64,000 nucleotides of DNA from Ferrovibrio sp036381655 (GCF_036381655.1 NZ_DASVCJ010000026.1:1-64000), one strand, 5' to 3'; positions 50,749 to 59,145 are shown, counted from the first letter of the stretch. Program-made: numbers and translations. Notes: generated from the letters alone by a model not told the origin.

Positions 50749-52036
50749 AGGCGGGCAGGAACAGCGCAATCTGCGGCACGGCGATCAGCAGGCCGATGCG
50801 AACCATATCGGCCAGCACGAAGGGCAGGATGCCTCTGATCACGGTCTGCAGCTTGATCTGACCGACGCCCTGGATGATGAACAGGTTCATCCCCACCGGC
50901 GGCGTGATCAGGCCGACCTCGACGATGGTGACGATATAGATGCCGAACCAGATCGGATCGATGCCCAGCGCCCGCGTGACCGGGAAAACCAGCGGCAGCG
51001 TCAGCAGGATCATCGCCAGATCGTCCATCAGGCAACCCAGCACCAGATAGAAGAGCGACAGCAGGATCAGGAATCCGACCGGGCCGAGGTGCAACTCCTT
51101 CACGATGCCGATCAGATATTGCGGCACGCTGGTGGTCTCGAAAAAGAAATTGAACAGGCCGGCGCCGATCAGGATCAGGAAGATCATGCCGCTGGTGCTC
51201 GCAGCCTCCAGCAGCGAGGCCTTGAACCGGTCCCAGCCCATGGTCCGCCCGACGAGGGCGAAAAGCAGCGCTCCCACCGCGCCGACCGAGGCGGCCTCGT
51301 TGGGCGAAAAGACGCCGATATACATGCCGCCGATCACCAGCAGGAACAGCAGCATCACCGGCCAGACGCCGCGCATCACCCGCAGCCGGGCATTCCAGTT
51401 CATCCGATCGCCGGCCGGGCCAAGCCGCGGATTGAGCCGCGTGGTGATGGTAATGGCCGCCATATACAGCACGGTCCCGAGCATTCCGGGCAGCAAGGCG
51501 GCGATGAACAGCTTGCCGAGCGACTGCTCGGTCAGCAGCGCATAGATCAGCAGAATGATGGAGGGCGGAATCAGAATGCCGAGCGTGCCGCCGGCGGCAA
51601 TCGAGGCCGCCGCAAGGCTGTCGGCATAGCCGTGGCGCCGCATCTCCGGCAGCGCGACGCGGCACATGGTCGCCGCAGTGGCCAAGGCCGAGCCGCAGAT
51701 GGCGCCGAAGCCGGCGCAGGCGCCGACGGTGGCAAGCGCCAATCCGCCGCGATAATGGCCGAGAAAGGCATAGGCCACGTCGTAGAGCTGACGTGACAGG
51801 CCGGCATAGGAGGCGAACACGCCCATCATGACGAAGAGCGGCACCACCGACAGGCTGTAGGGAAACACGCTTTCGAAGGGCGATGAGCCCATCACATAGG
51901 CCAGGCCATCCCAGCCTTGCAGGAACAGGAAGCCCACCCCGCCGACCACGCCCATCGCCACCGCGACCGGCACGCGGACCAGCATGAGCAACAGAACGGC
52001 GGCAAAGCCGCCGGCGCCGACCAGAGCGGGCATCAT
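50738..52036 (-). CDS. dctM: TRAP transporter large permease subunit (DctM)
   Basis: An inner-membrane Na+-coupled permease of 432 residues with about 12 TM helices. GFLFLQGWDGLAYVMGSS, ICGSALATAATMCRVALPEM, and the C-terminal EVGLITPPVGMNLFIIQG with the sodium-binding G-P-P-V-G loop are characteristic of DctM. It overlaps dctQ by 4 nt (ATGA). The substrate is set by the binding protein encoded upstream and is unknown. Confidence 0.94.
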   Translation of the reverse strand: MMPALVGAGGFAAVLLLMLVRVPVAVAMGVVGGVGFLFLQGWDGLAYVMGSSPFESVFPYSLSVVPLFVMMGVFASYAGLSRQLYDVAYAFLGHYRGGLALATVGACAGFGAICGSALATAATMCRVALPEMRRHGYADSLAAASIAAGGTLGILIPPSIILLIYALLTEQSLGKLFIAALLPGMLGTVLYMAAITITTRLNPRLGPAGDRMNWNARLRVMRGVWPVMLLFLLVIGGMYIGVFSPNEAASVGAVGALLFALVGRTMGWDRFKASLLEAASTSGMIFLILIGAGLFNFFFETTSVPQYLIGIVKELHLGPVGFLILLSLFYLVLGCLMDDLAMILLTLPLVFPVTRALGIDPIWFGIYIVTIVEVGLITPPVGMNLFIIQGVGQIKLQTVIRGILPFVLADMVRIGLLIAVPQIALFLPAFMD

Positions 52037-52563
52037 GAATTCGGCTCCGAGGACTGGGAGGATAGGAATGCGTCATGCCCCGCCAGTGCCACCACGGCGT
52101 AGCGGAAGGCGACCACGGCGGCGATCAATGCCGCGAAGAAGGACCCGGCCAACAGCGGATACCAGTACCAGACCATTGGCAGGCCGATGGTCTGCGACCG
52201 GTCGCCCATCATCGCCACCGTGTCGAACTGGCCGATGCCGTACCAGCCTATCGCCAGCATCAGCAGCGCGCCAAGCAGCGCCGCCACGGCCTTGCAGACC
52301 GCCTGCAACCGGAATGGCAGGCGGTCGACGCCCATATCCACGGCGACATGGCTGTCGCTGATGAAGCCGTGGGGAATCGTCAGGAAAGCTGCCGCGACGA
52401 TCAGCATCTGGGTGATGTCGACGGTTCCGATGATGCCCTCGCCCCCGACATTGCGGATCACGATATCGGCGCAGGTGATCGCGCCGGCCAGCAAGGCGCA
52501 AAGCACGGCCAGCTTGGCCGCCCAAGCGGCGGCCGTCTGGGCAGAACGGTAGATACGGATCAT
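52033..52563 (-). CDS. dctQ: TRAP transporter small permease subunit (DctQ)
   Basis: A membrane protein of 176 residues with four TM helices. The arrangement ALLAGAITCADIVIRNVGGEG, then PHGFISDSHVAVDMGVDRLP and WYWYPLLAGSFFAALIAAVVAF, is that of DctQ. It sits between dctP and dctM. A strong terminator (52581-52624) precedes it, so its expression depends on read-through from dctP. Confidence 0.92.
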   Translation of the reverse strand: MIRIYRSAQTAAAWAAKLAVLCALLAGAITCADIVIRNVGGEGIIGTVDITQMLIVAAAFLTIPHGFISDSHVAVDMGVDRLPFRLQAVCKAVAALLGALLMLAIGWYGIGQFDTVAMMGDRSQTIGLPMVWYWYPLLAGSFFAALIAAVVAFRYAVVALAGHDAFLSSQSSEPNS

Positions 52564-52580
52564 GCGCGACTACTCAACTC

Positions 52581-52624
52581 AAAAAATGACGACCCATCCC
52601 GGCTTTGGAAAGCGGGATGGGTCG
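52581..52624 (-). terminator. Terminator between dctP and dctQ
   Basis: CGACCCATCCCG (52590-52601) and CGGGATGGGTCG (52613-52624) are a perfect 12-bp stem with an 11-nt loop. On the minus strand the stem is followed, after TCA, by six T residues (complement of 52581-52586). It should strongly attenuate transcription from the binding-protein gene into the permease genes. Confidence 0.85.
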
Positions 52625-52639
52625 CGGACCTGCACGAGA

Positions 52640-53668
52640 TCAGGATTTGCCCTCGTATTTGGCGATATGCTGCTGCATGTCGCGATAGATGGCGCGGGCA
52701 TCCTTGACGCCATGCGCCTCAAGATCGTCCAGCAGCTTCTCCGTCGTCGGCTTCAGCGCCTCCCGCCAGCGATTGCGCTCGGCATTCGATAGCGACGAGA
52801 TCACATTGCCCTTGTTGCGGGCCGCTTCCAGGCCCGGAGCGTCCCACTGATTCCACCAGTCGCCGAATTTCTCGGTCAGCGCCGCGCCAGTGGTATCGTC
52901 GATCGCCTTGCGCACATCCGCCGGCAGGCTGTCGTACTTCTTCTTGTTCATGACGAAATAGAAGCTTGCCGTATAGGAACGCGCATCGAGGTGATACTTG
53001 GTGACCTCGAAAAGCCGGAAAGAATAGATCGGATCCCATGGGAACACGGCGCCGTCGATCACGCCGCGCTGCAGGTTCTCATAAACCTCGCCCGGCGGCA
53101 GACCGACCGGGGTCGCCCCCAGTTGCTGCAGCATGGCGTTGATCTGCGGGCTGGGCGAACGGATGCGCAATCCCTTCAGGTCGTCCATCGTCTTGACCTG
53201 CTTGTCGCGCGTATGGATCAGGCCGGCATTATGCGCATGCAGAGCCAGCACCTTGACGGTAGGCGGAAATTCCTGCGCGAAATATTTCGGATAGAGATCC
53301 CACAGCGTCCGGCTGGCGGCATTGGCCGTCTGCACAAGGAAAGGAAATTCGATGATGCCCATGCGCGGGAAACGTCCAGCCGGCAGACCGCGCAGGCCAT
53401 GGGCGATATCCACCACGCCGCTGACCGCCTGCTCGAGCTGGCGGGCCGGATTGCCGAATGCGCTGCCGGCAGGATAGATCGTCACCTTCACCTTGCCGTT
53501 GGTGCGCTTGGTCAGATCCTCGGCCCAAGGGCCCAGCCAATCCCGCTGAATGCCATGCCCGGGCGGCAGGAAATGGCTCAGCTTGAGTTCGATTTCCTGT
53601 GCCATGGCCGGCACCGCGAAACCGGCCAACAGGATGGCGGCAGCAATAGCTTTACCAGTAGATCGCAC
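52640..53668 (-). CDS. dctP: TRAP transporter substrate-binding protein (DctP type)
   Basis: A periplasmic receptor of 342 residues. The signal peptide ends at PAMA-QE (about residue 23). IELKLSHFLPPGHGIQRDWLGPWAEDL, KVKVTIYPAGSAFG and LPPGEVYENLQRGVIDGAV are TRAP DctP motifs, with an arginine in LKGLRIRSP that should bind the carboxylate of the ligand. The start is GTG at 53668 behind GGGAGGGG. The ligand is presumably an organic acid. The operon order is dctP-terminator-dctQ-dctM. Confidence 0.92.
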   Translation of the reverse strand: MRSTGKAIAAAILLAGFAVPAMAQEIELKLSHFLPPGHGIQRDWLGPWAEDLTKRTNGKVKVTIYPAGSAFGNPARQLEQAVSGVVDIAHGLRGLPAGRFPRMGIIEFPFLVQTANAASRTLWDLYPKYFAQEFPPTVKVLALHAHNAGLIHTRDKQVKTMDDLKGLRIRSPSPQINAMLQQLGATPVGLPPGEVYENLQRGVIDGAVFPWDPIYSFRLFEVTKYHLDARSYTASFYFVMNKKKYDSLPADVRKAIDDTTGAALTEKFGDWWNQWDAPGLEAARNKGNVISSLSNAERNRWREALKPTTEKLLDDLEAHGVKDARAIYRDMQQHIAKYEGKS

Positions 53669-53700
53669 GATACCCCTCCCAGAAAGTGTTTTTCGCAGAC

Positions 53701-53718
53701 TAGTTTCATGTGAAACTA
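53701..53718. promoter_or_regulatory. Perfect palindromic operator between two divergent TRAP receptor genes
   Basis: TAGTTTCA-TG-TGAAACTA has 8-bp perfect arms and lies 33 bp from the dctP start and 105 bp from the divergent receptor gene. GTTTCA/TGAAAC arms occur in several IclR- and GntR-family operators. No regulator gene is adjacent. Confidence 0.55.
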
Positions 53719-53822
53719 AGGTCAAGACGACCGGTCGGCATAGACGGCGCCCTTTGATGACGCCTAAGCTGCGCGGCGCAGGCAGTCCGTCGTAAAGGCC
53801 GAGAGACGAGAAGGTATACTTC

Positions 53823-54956
53823 ATGGGGCGCATGGTAGCCGTGGCGGGCATCGCGTTGGTCGTCGGGATTCTGGTCGGCGTCGGCGCGGTGTCGTTGCAG
53901 CATTCGGCGGAAACGCCGGTCGCGCGCGCGATCAAGGAGGCGGAACCGGTTGCCGGATCGATCCCCAATGTACCGGAAGTGCGGGCGCCCCATAAGGTAT
54001 TGAAGCTGGCGAGCACCGTGCCGACCAGTGCGCCGCTGATCGGAACCATGGCCACCGAAACCGCCGAGCGGCTCGCCTCGCTGTCGGACGGGAATATCGA
54101 ATTCAAGCTGTACGAACCCAAAACCGTGGTGCCGAACGATCAGCTCCTCGACAAGGTATCGGACGGCGCCATCGATGCGGTCTGGGCTTCGGCAGGCGAA
54201 TTTGCCGACCGCGACTCTGCCTTCTGGTTCTTCTCGGCCGTTCCCTTCGGCCCTGCCGCTGACGAATTGCTGGCCTGGCTGGATTCCGGCGGCGGTCAGG
54301 AGCTGATGGATGCCAGCTTCGCCCGGTTCAATATCAAGCCCATCGTCTGCGCGGTCCTGCCGCCCAAATCCGGCGGCTGGTTCCGCCGCGAGATCACCAG
54401 CGTCGACGATCTCAAGGGCCTCAAAATGCGCTTCAAAGGCCTCGGGGCGAGGGTCATCGCCAAACTTGGCGTCGAGACTGTCGCGATGTCGGGCGGAGAT
54501 ACGTTCTATGCCCTGCAGAGCGGTGCGATCGACGCTGCGGAATTTTCCTCGCCGAAAGTCGACCTTCGTTTCGGCTTCGACAAGGCTGCCGGCTATTACT
54601 ATTTCCCGGGTTGGCATCAGCAGAGCAGCCTGATGACTCTGCTGATCAATGCGGCAAGCTGGGATGCCTTGTCCGATTCTCAGCGCGATCAGATCACCAG
54701 CATCTGCGGCGACAATATCCGCAAGAGCCTGGCGGAAGGCGAAGCCGAGCAGATCAAGGCCCTGCAGGAAATCAATGCCAAGGGCATCGCCGTCCAGACC
54801 TGGCCGCCTGGCGTCCTGGAGGCGCTCCAACAGGCCTGGCATCAGGTCGTCAAAGAGGAAAAGGCCGCCAATCCGGAATTCAAGACGGTCTGGGACTCGT
54901 ATGAGGGATTCCGCAAAGCCTATGCCGATTGGCGTAGGCTCGGGCATCTGCGGTAA
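53823..54956 (+). CDS. TRAP substrate-binding protein, mannitol/chloroaromatic-type, without adjacent permease
   Basis: A periplasmic receptor of 377 residues with an N-terminal hydrophobic signal or anchor (residues 4-24). LKLASTVPTSAPLIGTMA, LKGLKMRFKGLGARVIAKLG, MSGGDTFYALQSGAIDAAEFSSP and AAGYYYFPGWHQQSS match the FcbT1/TakP-like group, which binds 2-oxo acids or chlorobenzoate-type acids as dimers. It is divergent from the dctPQM operon and has no permease of its own in the window. ATG 53823 follows GAAGGT. It may share the neighbouring permease or use one elsewhere. Confidence 0.88.
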   Translation: MGRMVAVAGIALVVGILVGVGAVSLQHSAETPVARAIKEAEPVAGSIPNVPEVRAPHKVLKLASTVPTSAPLIGTMATETAERLASLSDGNIEFKLYEPKTVVPNDQLLDKVSDGAIDAVWASAGEFADRDSAFWFFSAVPFGPAADELLAWLDSGGGQELMDASFARFNIKPIVCAVLPPKSGGWFRREITSVDDLKGLKMRFKGLGARVIAKLGVETVAMSGGDTFYALQSGAIDAAEFSSPKVDLRFGFDKAAGYYYFPGWHQQSSLMTLLINAASWDALSDSQRDQITSICGDNIRKSLAEGEAEQIKALQEINAKGIAVQTWPPGVLEALQQAWHQVVKEEKAANPEFKTVWDSYEGFRKAYADWRRLGHLR

Positions 54957-54959
54957 CGC

Positions 54960-55697
54960 CTACTGGCTCAGCGAACGCCGGAGCTGACGGACGCGCCGCT
55001 CCACCGAGATATCCATGCTGGCCGTGACCTCGAGGCTGCGGTCTTCCAGCGCGTCGCCGCGCGGATTGGCACGCACCCGCGCTTCGACCGCTGCATCACG
55101 GCGTCGGATCAATTCGGCGATCTCGGGCTGGAAAAGCCGCAGCAGGGCATTGAGCCACTGGTTCACTTCCCGCACCGGCCAGCCGTGACTCAGCTCGAAG
55201 CGGTCCAGCATGGCGATGACGTCGCGAGCCGAAAACCAGGTCTCGTCGACGACCCAGCGATTCACCGTGAAAAGACGGATCGGCAAACCGTAATTGTCCA
55301 TGGCGACGCCGACGATATGGGCCAGCGCCTGCTCGCCCCGCGGCCAATGCGAGCCGATCTCCTCGCGCGGCGAACATCTGCCGATCCCCACCCGCACATG
55401 GCGGGCCGGCTCGAAGCGGTCGGGCAGGAGATGCGGGCGCTGGAAGACATGGAAATGGCCATGCTCGCGGCCGTCGCCCCGGTGCGAGTGGTAGTAGTAC
55501 TGCGCCCCGGTGTCGGGATCGAAGACATCTCCGGGCGGGTAATGCTGCTGTTCGAAAAAGTCCTTCTGGTCCCGCAACAATTCGGCCACCAGATTGGTGC
55601 GGCGGGCGGCAAGGTCCTCTTGAATCCGCATCACCTCGAGGCCGGCAGCCAACATCGAATGCAACCGCGCCTGGCCCGGACTTGCCATCATGTTCAT
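54960..55697 (-). CDS. DUF6969-like protein of unknown function
   Basis: A soluble protein of 245 residues that I recognise only as resembling the DUF6969 family. QYYYHSHRGDGREHGHFHVFQRP is histidine-rich and might bind metal, and LFTVNRWVVDETWFSARDVIAMLDRF is the other distinctive block. No enzymatic motif is seen. ATG 55697 follows AAGGAAGG; the frame is open to 56009 without coding support. It converges on the orphan TRAP receptor (3 bp) and is divergent from the cytochrome gene. Confidence 0.65.
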   Translation of the reverse strand: MNMMASPGQARLHSMLAAGLEVMRIQEDLAARRTNLVAELLRDQKDFFEQQHYPPGDVFDPDTGAQYYYHSHRGDGREHGHFHVFQRPHLLPDRFEPARHVRVGIGRCSPREEIGSHWPRGEQALAHIVGVAMDNYGLPIRLFTVNRWVVDETWFSARDVIAMLDRFELSHGWPVREVNQWLNALLRLFQPEIAELIRRRDAAVEARVRANPRGDALEDRSLEVTASMDISVERRVRQLRRSLSQ

Positions 55698-55902
55698 ACT
55701 GCAACCTTCCTTCGCGCCCCGTGGCGCATACAGGTCGGGCAGCCTAAGCAATCCCGGATTAAGCGGCGGTAAATGCGGCAATGGGTCGCTCTTGTTGGCG
55801 CGAGTCGCTGTGCTATTTTGCGGGCGGCTTTTGGAAATTAGCCGCATTCCAAACAAATCGTCGGTGGCCGAATCAGCCGGCGAAACCCGAGGAGCCCCAC
55901 AA

Positions 55903-56280
55903 ATGACGCGTATCCTACTGTCTGCAATTGCTGCTCTGGCCATCACCACCGGCGCCTTCGCCGCCCATGCCGATGGCAATCCAGAAGCCGGCAAGAAGGT
56001 GTTCGCCAAATGCAGAGCCTGTCATTCGCTCGACGCGGGCAAGAATGGCGTTGGCCCCAGCCTGCATGGCGTCTTCGGCCGCAAAGCAGGCACCGCCGAG
56101 GGCTACAAGTATTCCGACGCGATGAAGAACAAGGGCGTTACCTGGAACGAGGACAATCTCGAGAAGTATCTCGAAAACCCGAAGGCCTTCGTTCCCGGCA
56201 ACAAGATGGCCTTTCCTGGCGTGAAGAAAGAGAGCGAGCGCGACGACCTGATCGCCTATCTCAAGCAGGCCAGCAAGTAA
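55903..56280 (+). CDS. Class I cytochrome c (c2/c550-like)
   Basis: A periplasmic mono-haem cytochrome of 125 residues. The signal peptide ends at AHA-DG (about 23 residues). Haem attaches at CRACH (C37-H41), and the axial methionine is M102 in GNKMAFPGV. The layout GVGPSLHGVFGRKAGTAEGYKYSDAMK is that of cytochrome c2/c550, which shuttles electrons between the bc1 complex and oxidases. ATG 55903 follows GAGGAG. A clean terminator follows. Confidence 0.94.
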   Translation: MTRILLSAIAALAITTGAFAAHADGNPEAGKKVFAKCRACHSLDAGKNGVGPSLHGVFGRKAGTAEGYKYSDAMKNKGVTWNEDNLEKYLENPKAFVPGNKMAFPGVKKESERDDLIAYLKQASK

Positions 56281-56299
56281 CCTCCCTGCCCTGGATGAA

Positions 56300-56328
56300 A
56301 AGCCTCCCGGCGCCCCGGGAGGCTTTTT
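56300..56328 (+). terminator. Rho-independent terminator of the cytochrome gene
   Basis: AAGCCTCCCGG (56300-56310) pairs with CCGGGAGGCTT (56315-56325) around a 4-nt loop, and the right arm continues into a run of five T residues ending at 56328. Confidence 0.92.
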
Positions 56329-56337
56329 GCATTCTTT

Positions 56338-56363
56338 TTGTGTGAATGACATATATCACACAA
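56338..56363. promoter_or_regulatory. Inverted repeat in an AT-rich promoter upstream of rhodanese
   Basis: TTGTGTGA (56338-56345) and TCACACAA (56356-56363) are perfect 8-bp inverted arms with a 10-bp AT-rich spacer, 50 bp before the rhodanese gene. The TGTGA/TCACA cores recall CRP sites, but the spacing (10, not 6) does not fit. Confidence 0.45.
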
Positions 56364-56414
56364 ATAGATGATTATTTATTTGCTTCTGCCATTCCGAACC
56401 GCTATATCTCTCGT

Positions 56415-56777
56415 ATGGTCAAGCTGAACGAGATAAATGTCCCGGCCAATTCCAGCGTTTCCGCGACGACCGTGCGGGAATGGCTGGCGGAGGATTCGAT
56501 TCTCCTGATCGACGTCCGGGAGCCCGAGGAACATGCCGACGAGCATATTCCGGGATCCGTTCTACTGCCGCTTTCCTCGCTGAATCCGGCCGATCTGCCT
56601 GAGGCGAAGGGCCGCCGTCGCGTTCTGCTCTGCCTGACCGGCAAGCGGTCCGCCATTGCCCTGGGACGGCTCGCCGCCGAGGGCGTGACCGACCTGCTGC
56701 ATCTGGAAGGCGGCCTGCTGGCCTACAAGGTGGCCGGCGGCCAGACCGTCGAAGCCGGCGAAGCGGTCGCCGCCTGA
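56415..56777 (+). CDS. Single-domain rhodanese
   Basis: A sulfurtransferase of 120 residues. LIDVREPEEHADEHIPGS is the CH2A motif, and the catalytic cysteine is C73 in LLCLTGKRSA, where the active loop is C-L-T-G-K-R. It should carry a persulfide in sulfur transfer or sulfide detoxification. ATG 56415 is chosen because the longer frame from 56346 would run through the promoter repeat. It lacks a strong ribosome site. Confidence 0.9.
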   Translation: MVKLNEINVPANSSVSATTVREWLAEDSILLIDVREPEEHADEHIPGSVLLPLSSLNPADLPEAKGRRRVLLCLTGKRSAIALGRLAAEGVTDLLHLEGGLLAYKVAGGQTVEAGEAVAA

Positions 56778-56865
56778 TCCGGCGGCCTGCACTTGATCCC
56801 GGCCCCGGACTTTTTCCTTTGACCGCCCTTGGCTAAGGTCTGCCAGTACTTACTGGAGGACGCAA

Positions 56866-57462
56866 ATGCCTGTGCACGGCCCGGACGTGGTGCTGAACAA
56901 CCCCGTCTACATCCATGAAACGGCGCAGATTTACGGGAAGGTCCGGCTGGAGGAAGGCAGCTCGGTGTGGATCAACGTCGCCATGCGCGCGGAAAATTAC
57001 GAAATCGTGGTCGGCCCCTACACGAATATCCAGGATTTCGCCATGCTGCATGTCGGTGGCCAGACCGGCACCTATATCGGCGCCCATTGCTCCATCACCC
57101 ATCACTGCACCATCCACGGCTGCACCATCGGCGACAACTGCCTGATCGGCATCGGCTCGACCATCATGGATGGCTGCGTCGTCGGGAATAACTGCATCAT
57201 CGGCGGCCATACCTTCCTCAAGGAAGGTACCGTCATCCCCGATAACTCGGTGGTCGTCGGCAGCCCGGGCAAGGTGATCAAAACCCAGAACAACTACGTG
57301 CGGTGCCGCCTGAACGCCTGGCTCTATTACCGCAACGCGCTGGCCTACAAGCAGGGGCAATACCGGGAATGGGACCAGCCGGAAATGGCCAGGGCGGTCG
57401 GCGAGGAGATCGCCCGCCTCACCGAGGAACTGAAGGCCATGGAAGCGGCCGGACAGGCCTGA
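56866..57462 (+). CDS. Gamma-carbonic-anhydrase-like hexapeptide-repeat protein
   Basis: A trimeric left-handed beta-helix protein of 198 residues (YrdA/PaaY/CaiE style). Candidate zinc histidines are H62 (AMLHVGG), H79 and H84 (THHCTIHGC), and the conserved R41 and D57 (NIQD) are present. The C-terminal helix is longer than usual. Some members are carbonic anhydrases and others act on CoA thioesters, so activity remains open. ATG 56866 follows TGGAGGA. Confidence 0.9.
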   Translation: MPVHGPDVVLNNPVYIHETAQIYGKVRLEEGSSVWINVAMRAENYEIVVGPYTNIQDFAMLHVGGQTGTYIGAHCSITHHCTIHGCTIGDNCLIGIGSTIMDGCVVGNNCIIGGHTFLKEGTVIPDNSVVVGSPGKVIKTQNNYVRCRLNAWLYYRNALAYKQGQYREWDQPEMARAVGEEIARLTEELKAMEAAGQA

Positions 57463-57537
57463 GTTTTCAGCGCAGGAGTCCCGCCTTGCGGCCGTGTAAA
57501 AGATCAGAAAGCAACGGCGCGAACGGGACAATCCTGA

Positions 57538-58155
57538 ATGCAGATAGCAATGTCGCTAGCCTCGGTGGGGATCGCTCCCTCGGCTGTACGGCGGGTTGAA
57601 ACGGTGCAGGATGACGATTCCGGTTTGATGCAGCGGGTCGCCGCCGGCGAGCATCGCGCCTATGCCACGCTGGTCGACCGCCATCTGCGTCATGCCGTCA
57701 CCCTCGCCTATCGCGTCCTGTTCGATCGCGCCGAGGCGGAAGAGGTCGCCCAGGAGGCCTTCCTGCGGGTCTGGCAGCATGCCGGGCGCTGGCGGCCCGA
57801 TGGCGGCGCCAGCTTCCGCACCTGGCTGAACCGGGTCGTGGTCAACCTGTGCATCGACCGCAAGCGCCGCCCGGGCATGGCCGCCCTGGAGGAACAACCG
57901 GACCCGGTTGACCCGGAAGCGACGCCCTATGAAGCGCGGCTGGCCGGCGAAACCAGCGGCCATGTCGCCGCCGCCCTGCGGAAACTGCCGGAGCGACAGC
58001 GGGCCGCGATTGTGCTGTGCTATTGGGAAGGCGAAAGCAATATCGCCGCGGCCCAGGCATTGGGGATCACCGTCGGTGCGCTGGAATCCTTGCTGGTGCG
58101 GGCCAAACGCACACTGCGGGACGAACTCTCGCCCGTCATCGGCGCCAAGGAGTGA
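57538..58155 (+). CDS. ECF (RpoE-like) RNA polymerase sigma factor
   Basis: A sigma-70-family ECF factor of 205 residues or slightly fewer. Region 2 (HRAYATLVDRHLRHAVTLAYRVL, EEVAQEAFLRVWQHA) and region 4 (LRKLPERQRAAIVLCYWEGESNIAAAQALG with VGALESLLVRAKRTLRD) are intact. It heads a three-gene set with a one-TM protein and a periplasmic metal-sensor-like protein, the layout of metal- or envelope-responsive ECF systems. The start is uncertain: ATG 57538, 57550 or a little downstream. Confidence 0.92.
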   Translation: MQIAMSLASVGIAPSAVRRVETVQDDDSGLMQRVAAGEHRAYATLVDRHLRHAVTLAYRVLFDRAEAEEVAQEAFLRVWQHAGRWRPDGGASFRTWLNRVVVNLCIDRKRRPGMAALEEQPDPVDPEATPYEARLAGETSGHVAAALRKLPERQRAAIVLCYWEGESNIAAAQALGITVGALESLLVRAKRTLRDELSPVIGAKE

Positions 58156-58159
58156 GGCC

Positions 58160-58603
58160 ATGAATCTCGAACGCTTTGCCATGCTGGTGGAAGCCTACGG
58201 CACCGATCCCGGGTGCTGGCCGGCGGCCGAACGGGCTGCGGCGCAGAGTCTGCTCGCCGCCGATACGGAGGCGCAGCGCCTCTTGCGCGAAGCCGCCGCA
58301 TTGGATTCGCTGCTCTCTTCTCCCCCGGCCGCGATCGAACCGAGCGCCGCCTTGCGCGCCCGCATACTGGCGCAGATCGCGCCGCGGCCGGCGGCCATTC
58401 CGGGCTGGCGCGGCCAGTTGGCGGAGGCCATCGCCCTGTTGTTTCCGCGCGGCCGCGCCGTTCCGCAATTCGCTGCCCTCGGCCTCGCCCTGGTGATCGG
58501 CATCGGCGCCGGTCTGGCCGATATCGGCGGCCCGGAAACGACCAGCATCGATCTGTTTGCCCTGCAGGTCGCTGCGGCAGCCCCGGTTTCGCTTGAGGAG
58601 TAA
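58160..58603 (+). CDS. One-TM protein, probable anti-sigma factor
   Basis: A protein of 147 residues with a cytoplasmic N-terminal helical part (FAMLVEAYGTDPGCWPAAERAAAQ) and one TM helix near residues 105-125 (FAALGLALVIGIGAGLADI), then about 20 periplasmic residues. It begins 4 bp after the sigma gene behind AAGGAGTGAGG and is followed by the sensor gene after 8 bp. I see no zinc-binding ZAS motif. The anti-sigma role is inferred from topology and position. Confidence 0.7.
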   Translation: MNLERFAMLVEAYGTDPGCWPAAERAAAQSLLAADTEAQRLLREAAALDSLLSSPPAAIEPSAALRARILAQIAPRPAAIPGWRGQLAEAIALLFPRGRAVPQFAALGLALVIGIGAGLADIGGPETTSIDLFALQVAAAAPVSLEE

Positions 58604-58611
58604 CTGACGTT

Positions 58612-59145
58612 ATGACCGACACCGCCCCTCCTGCCCCGGCGCCGCGCAGGTCTGCCGCCAACCGCTGGCTGGCCATCGGCCTGATTGTGTCCGTAGCGAT
58701 CAATCTCGCCTTCATAGGCTGGGGCGCCACCCGCATGGCCGGGTTCCACCGCATGTCGCCGCGGACCAGCGATCAGGTCGAGGAGCAGATCGCGCGCCGC
58801 CTGCCGGAGCATGCCGCCCATGCGTTCCGGGAAGCGATGGATCATGCCCGCAAGGGAAACAAGGCCTCTTTCCAGCAGATGCGCTACGACATCGCCCAGG
58901 CCCTCGCCACCGAGCCCTATGATCGCGCCAGGCTGGAGGCGCTGCTGCGCCAGCATCGGCAACGGATGGATCAGTTCCAGCAGAGCCTGCAGGCCGGCCT
59001 GCTTGCGGCGGCCGATGCGATGACGCCGGAAGAGCGCAAGGCCTATGCCGAACGCATGCTGCGGCACGGCCCGCCGCGCCACCGGCCGTCTCCTCCCCCG
59101 GCAGATGCGAGGGAGGACGGGTCGCCCCCGCCGCCAGGGCGCTGA
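58612..59145 (+). CDS. Periplasmic heavy-metal-sensor-like protein (CnrX/Spy/CpxP superfamily)
   Basis: A membrane-anchored periplasmic protein of 177 residues. A TM helix at residues 18-39 is followed by a four-helix hooked hairpin, with ARRLPEHAAHAFREAMDHAR, RARLEALLRQHRQRMDQFQQ and the LTxxQ-like end TPEERKAYAERML typical of the Metal_resist family. The C-terminus is proline- and histidine-rich (GPPRHRPSPPP). In CnrX-type systems such a protein binds metal and controls release of the sigma factor. Confidence 0.82.
   Translation: MTDTAPPAPAPRRSAANRWLAIGLIVSVAINLAFIGWGATRMAGFHRMSPRTSDQVEEQIARRLPEHAAHAFREAMDHARKGNKASFQQMRYDIAQALATEPYDRARLEALLRQHRQRMDQFQQSLQAGLLAAADAMTPEERKAYAERMLRHGPPRHRPSPPPADAREDGSPPPPGR

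Noticed and set aside
56338..56363. CRP site upstream of rhodanese
   Set aside because: TGTGA and TCACA are 10 bp apart, not 6. It is listed as an unassigned dyad instead.
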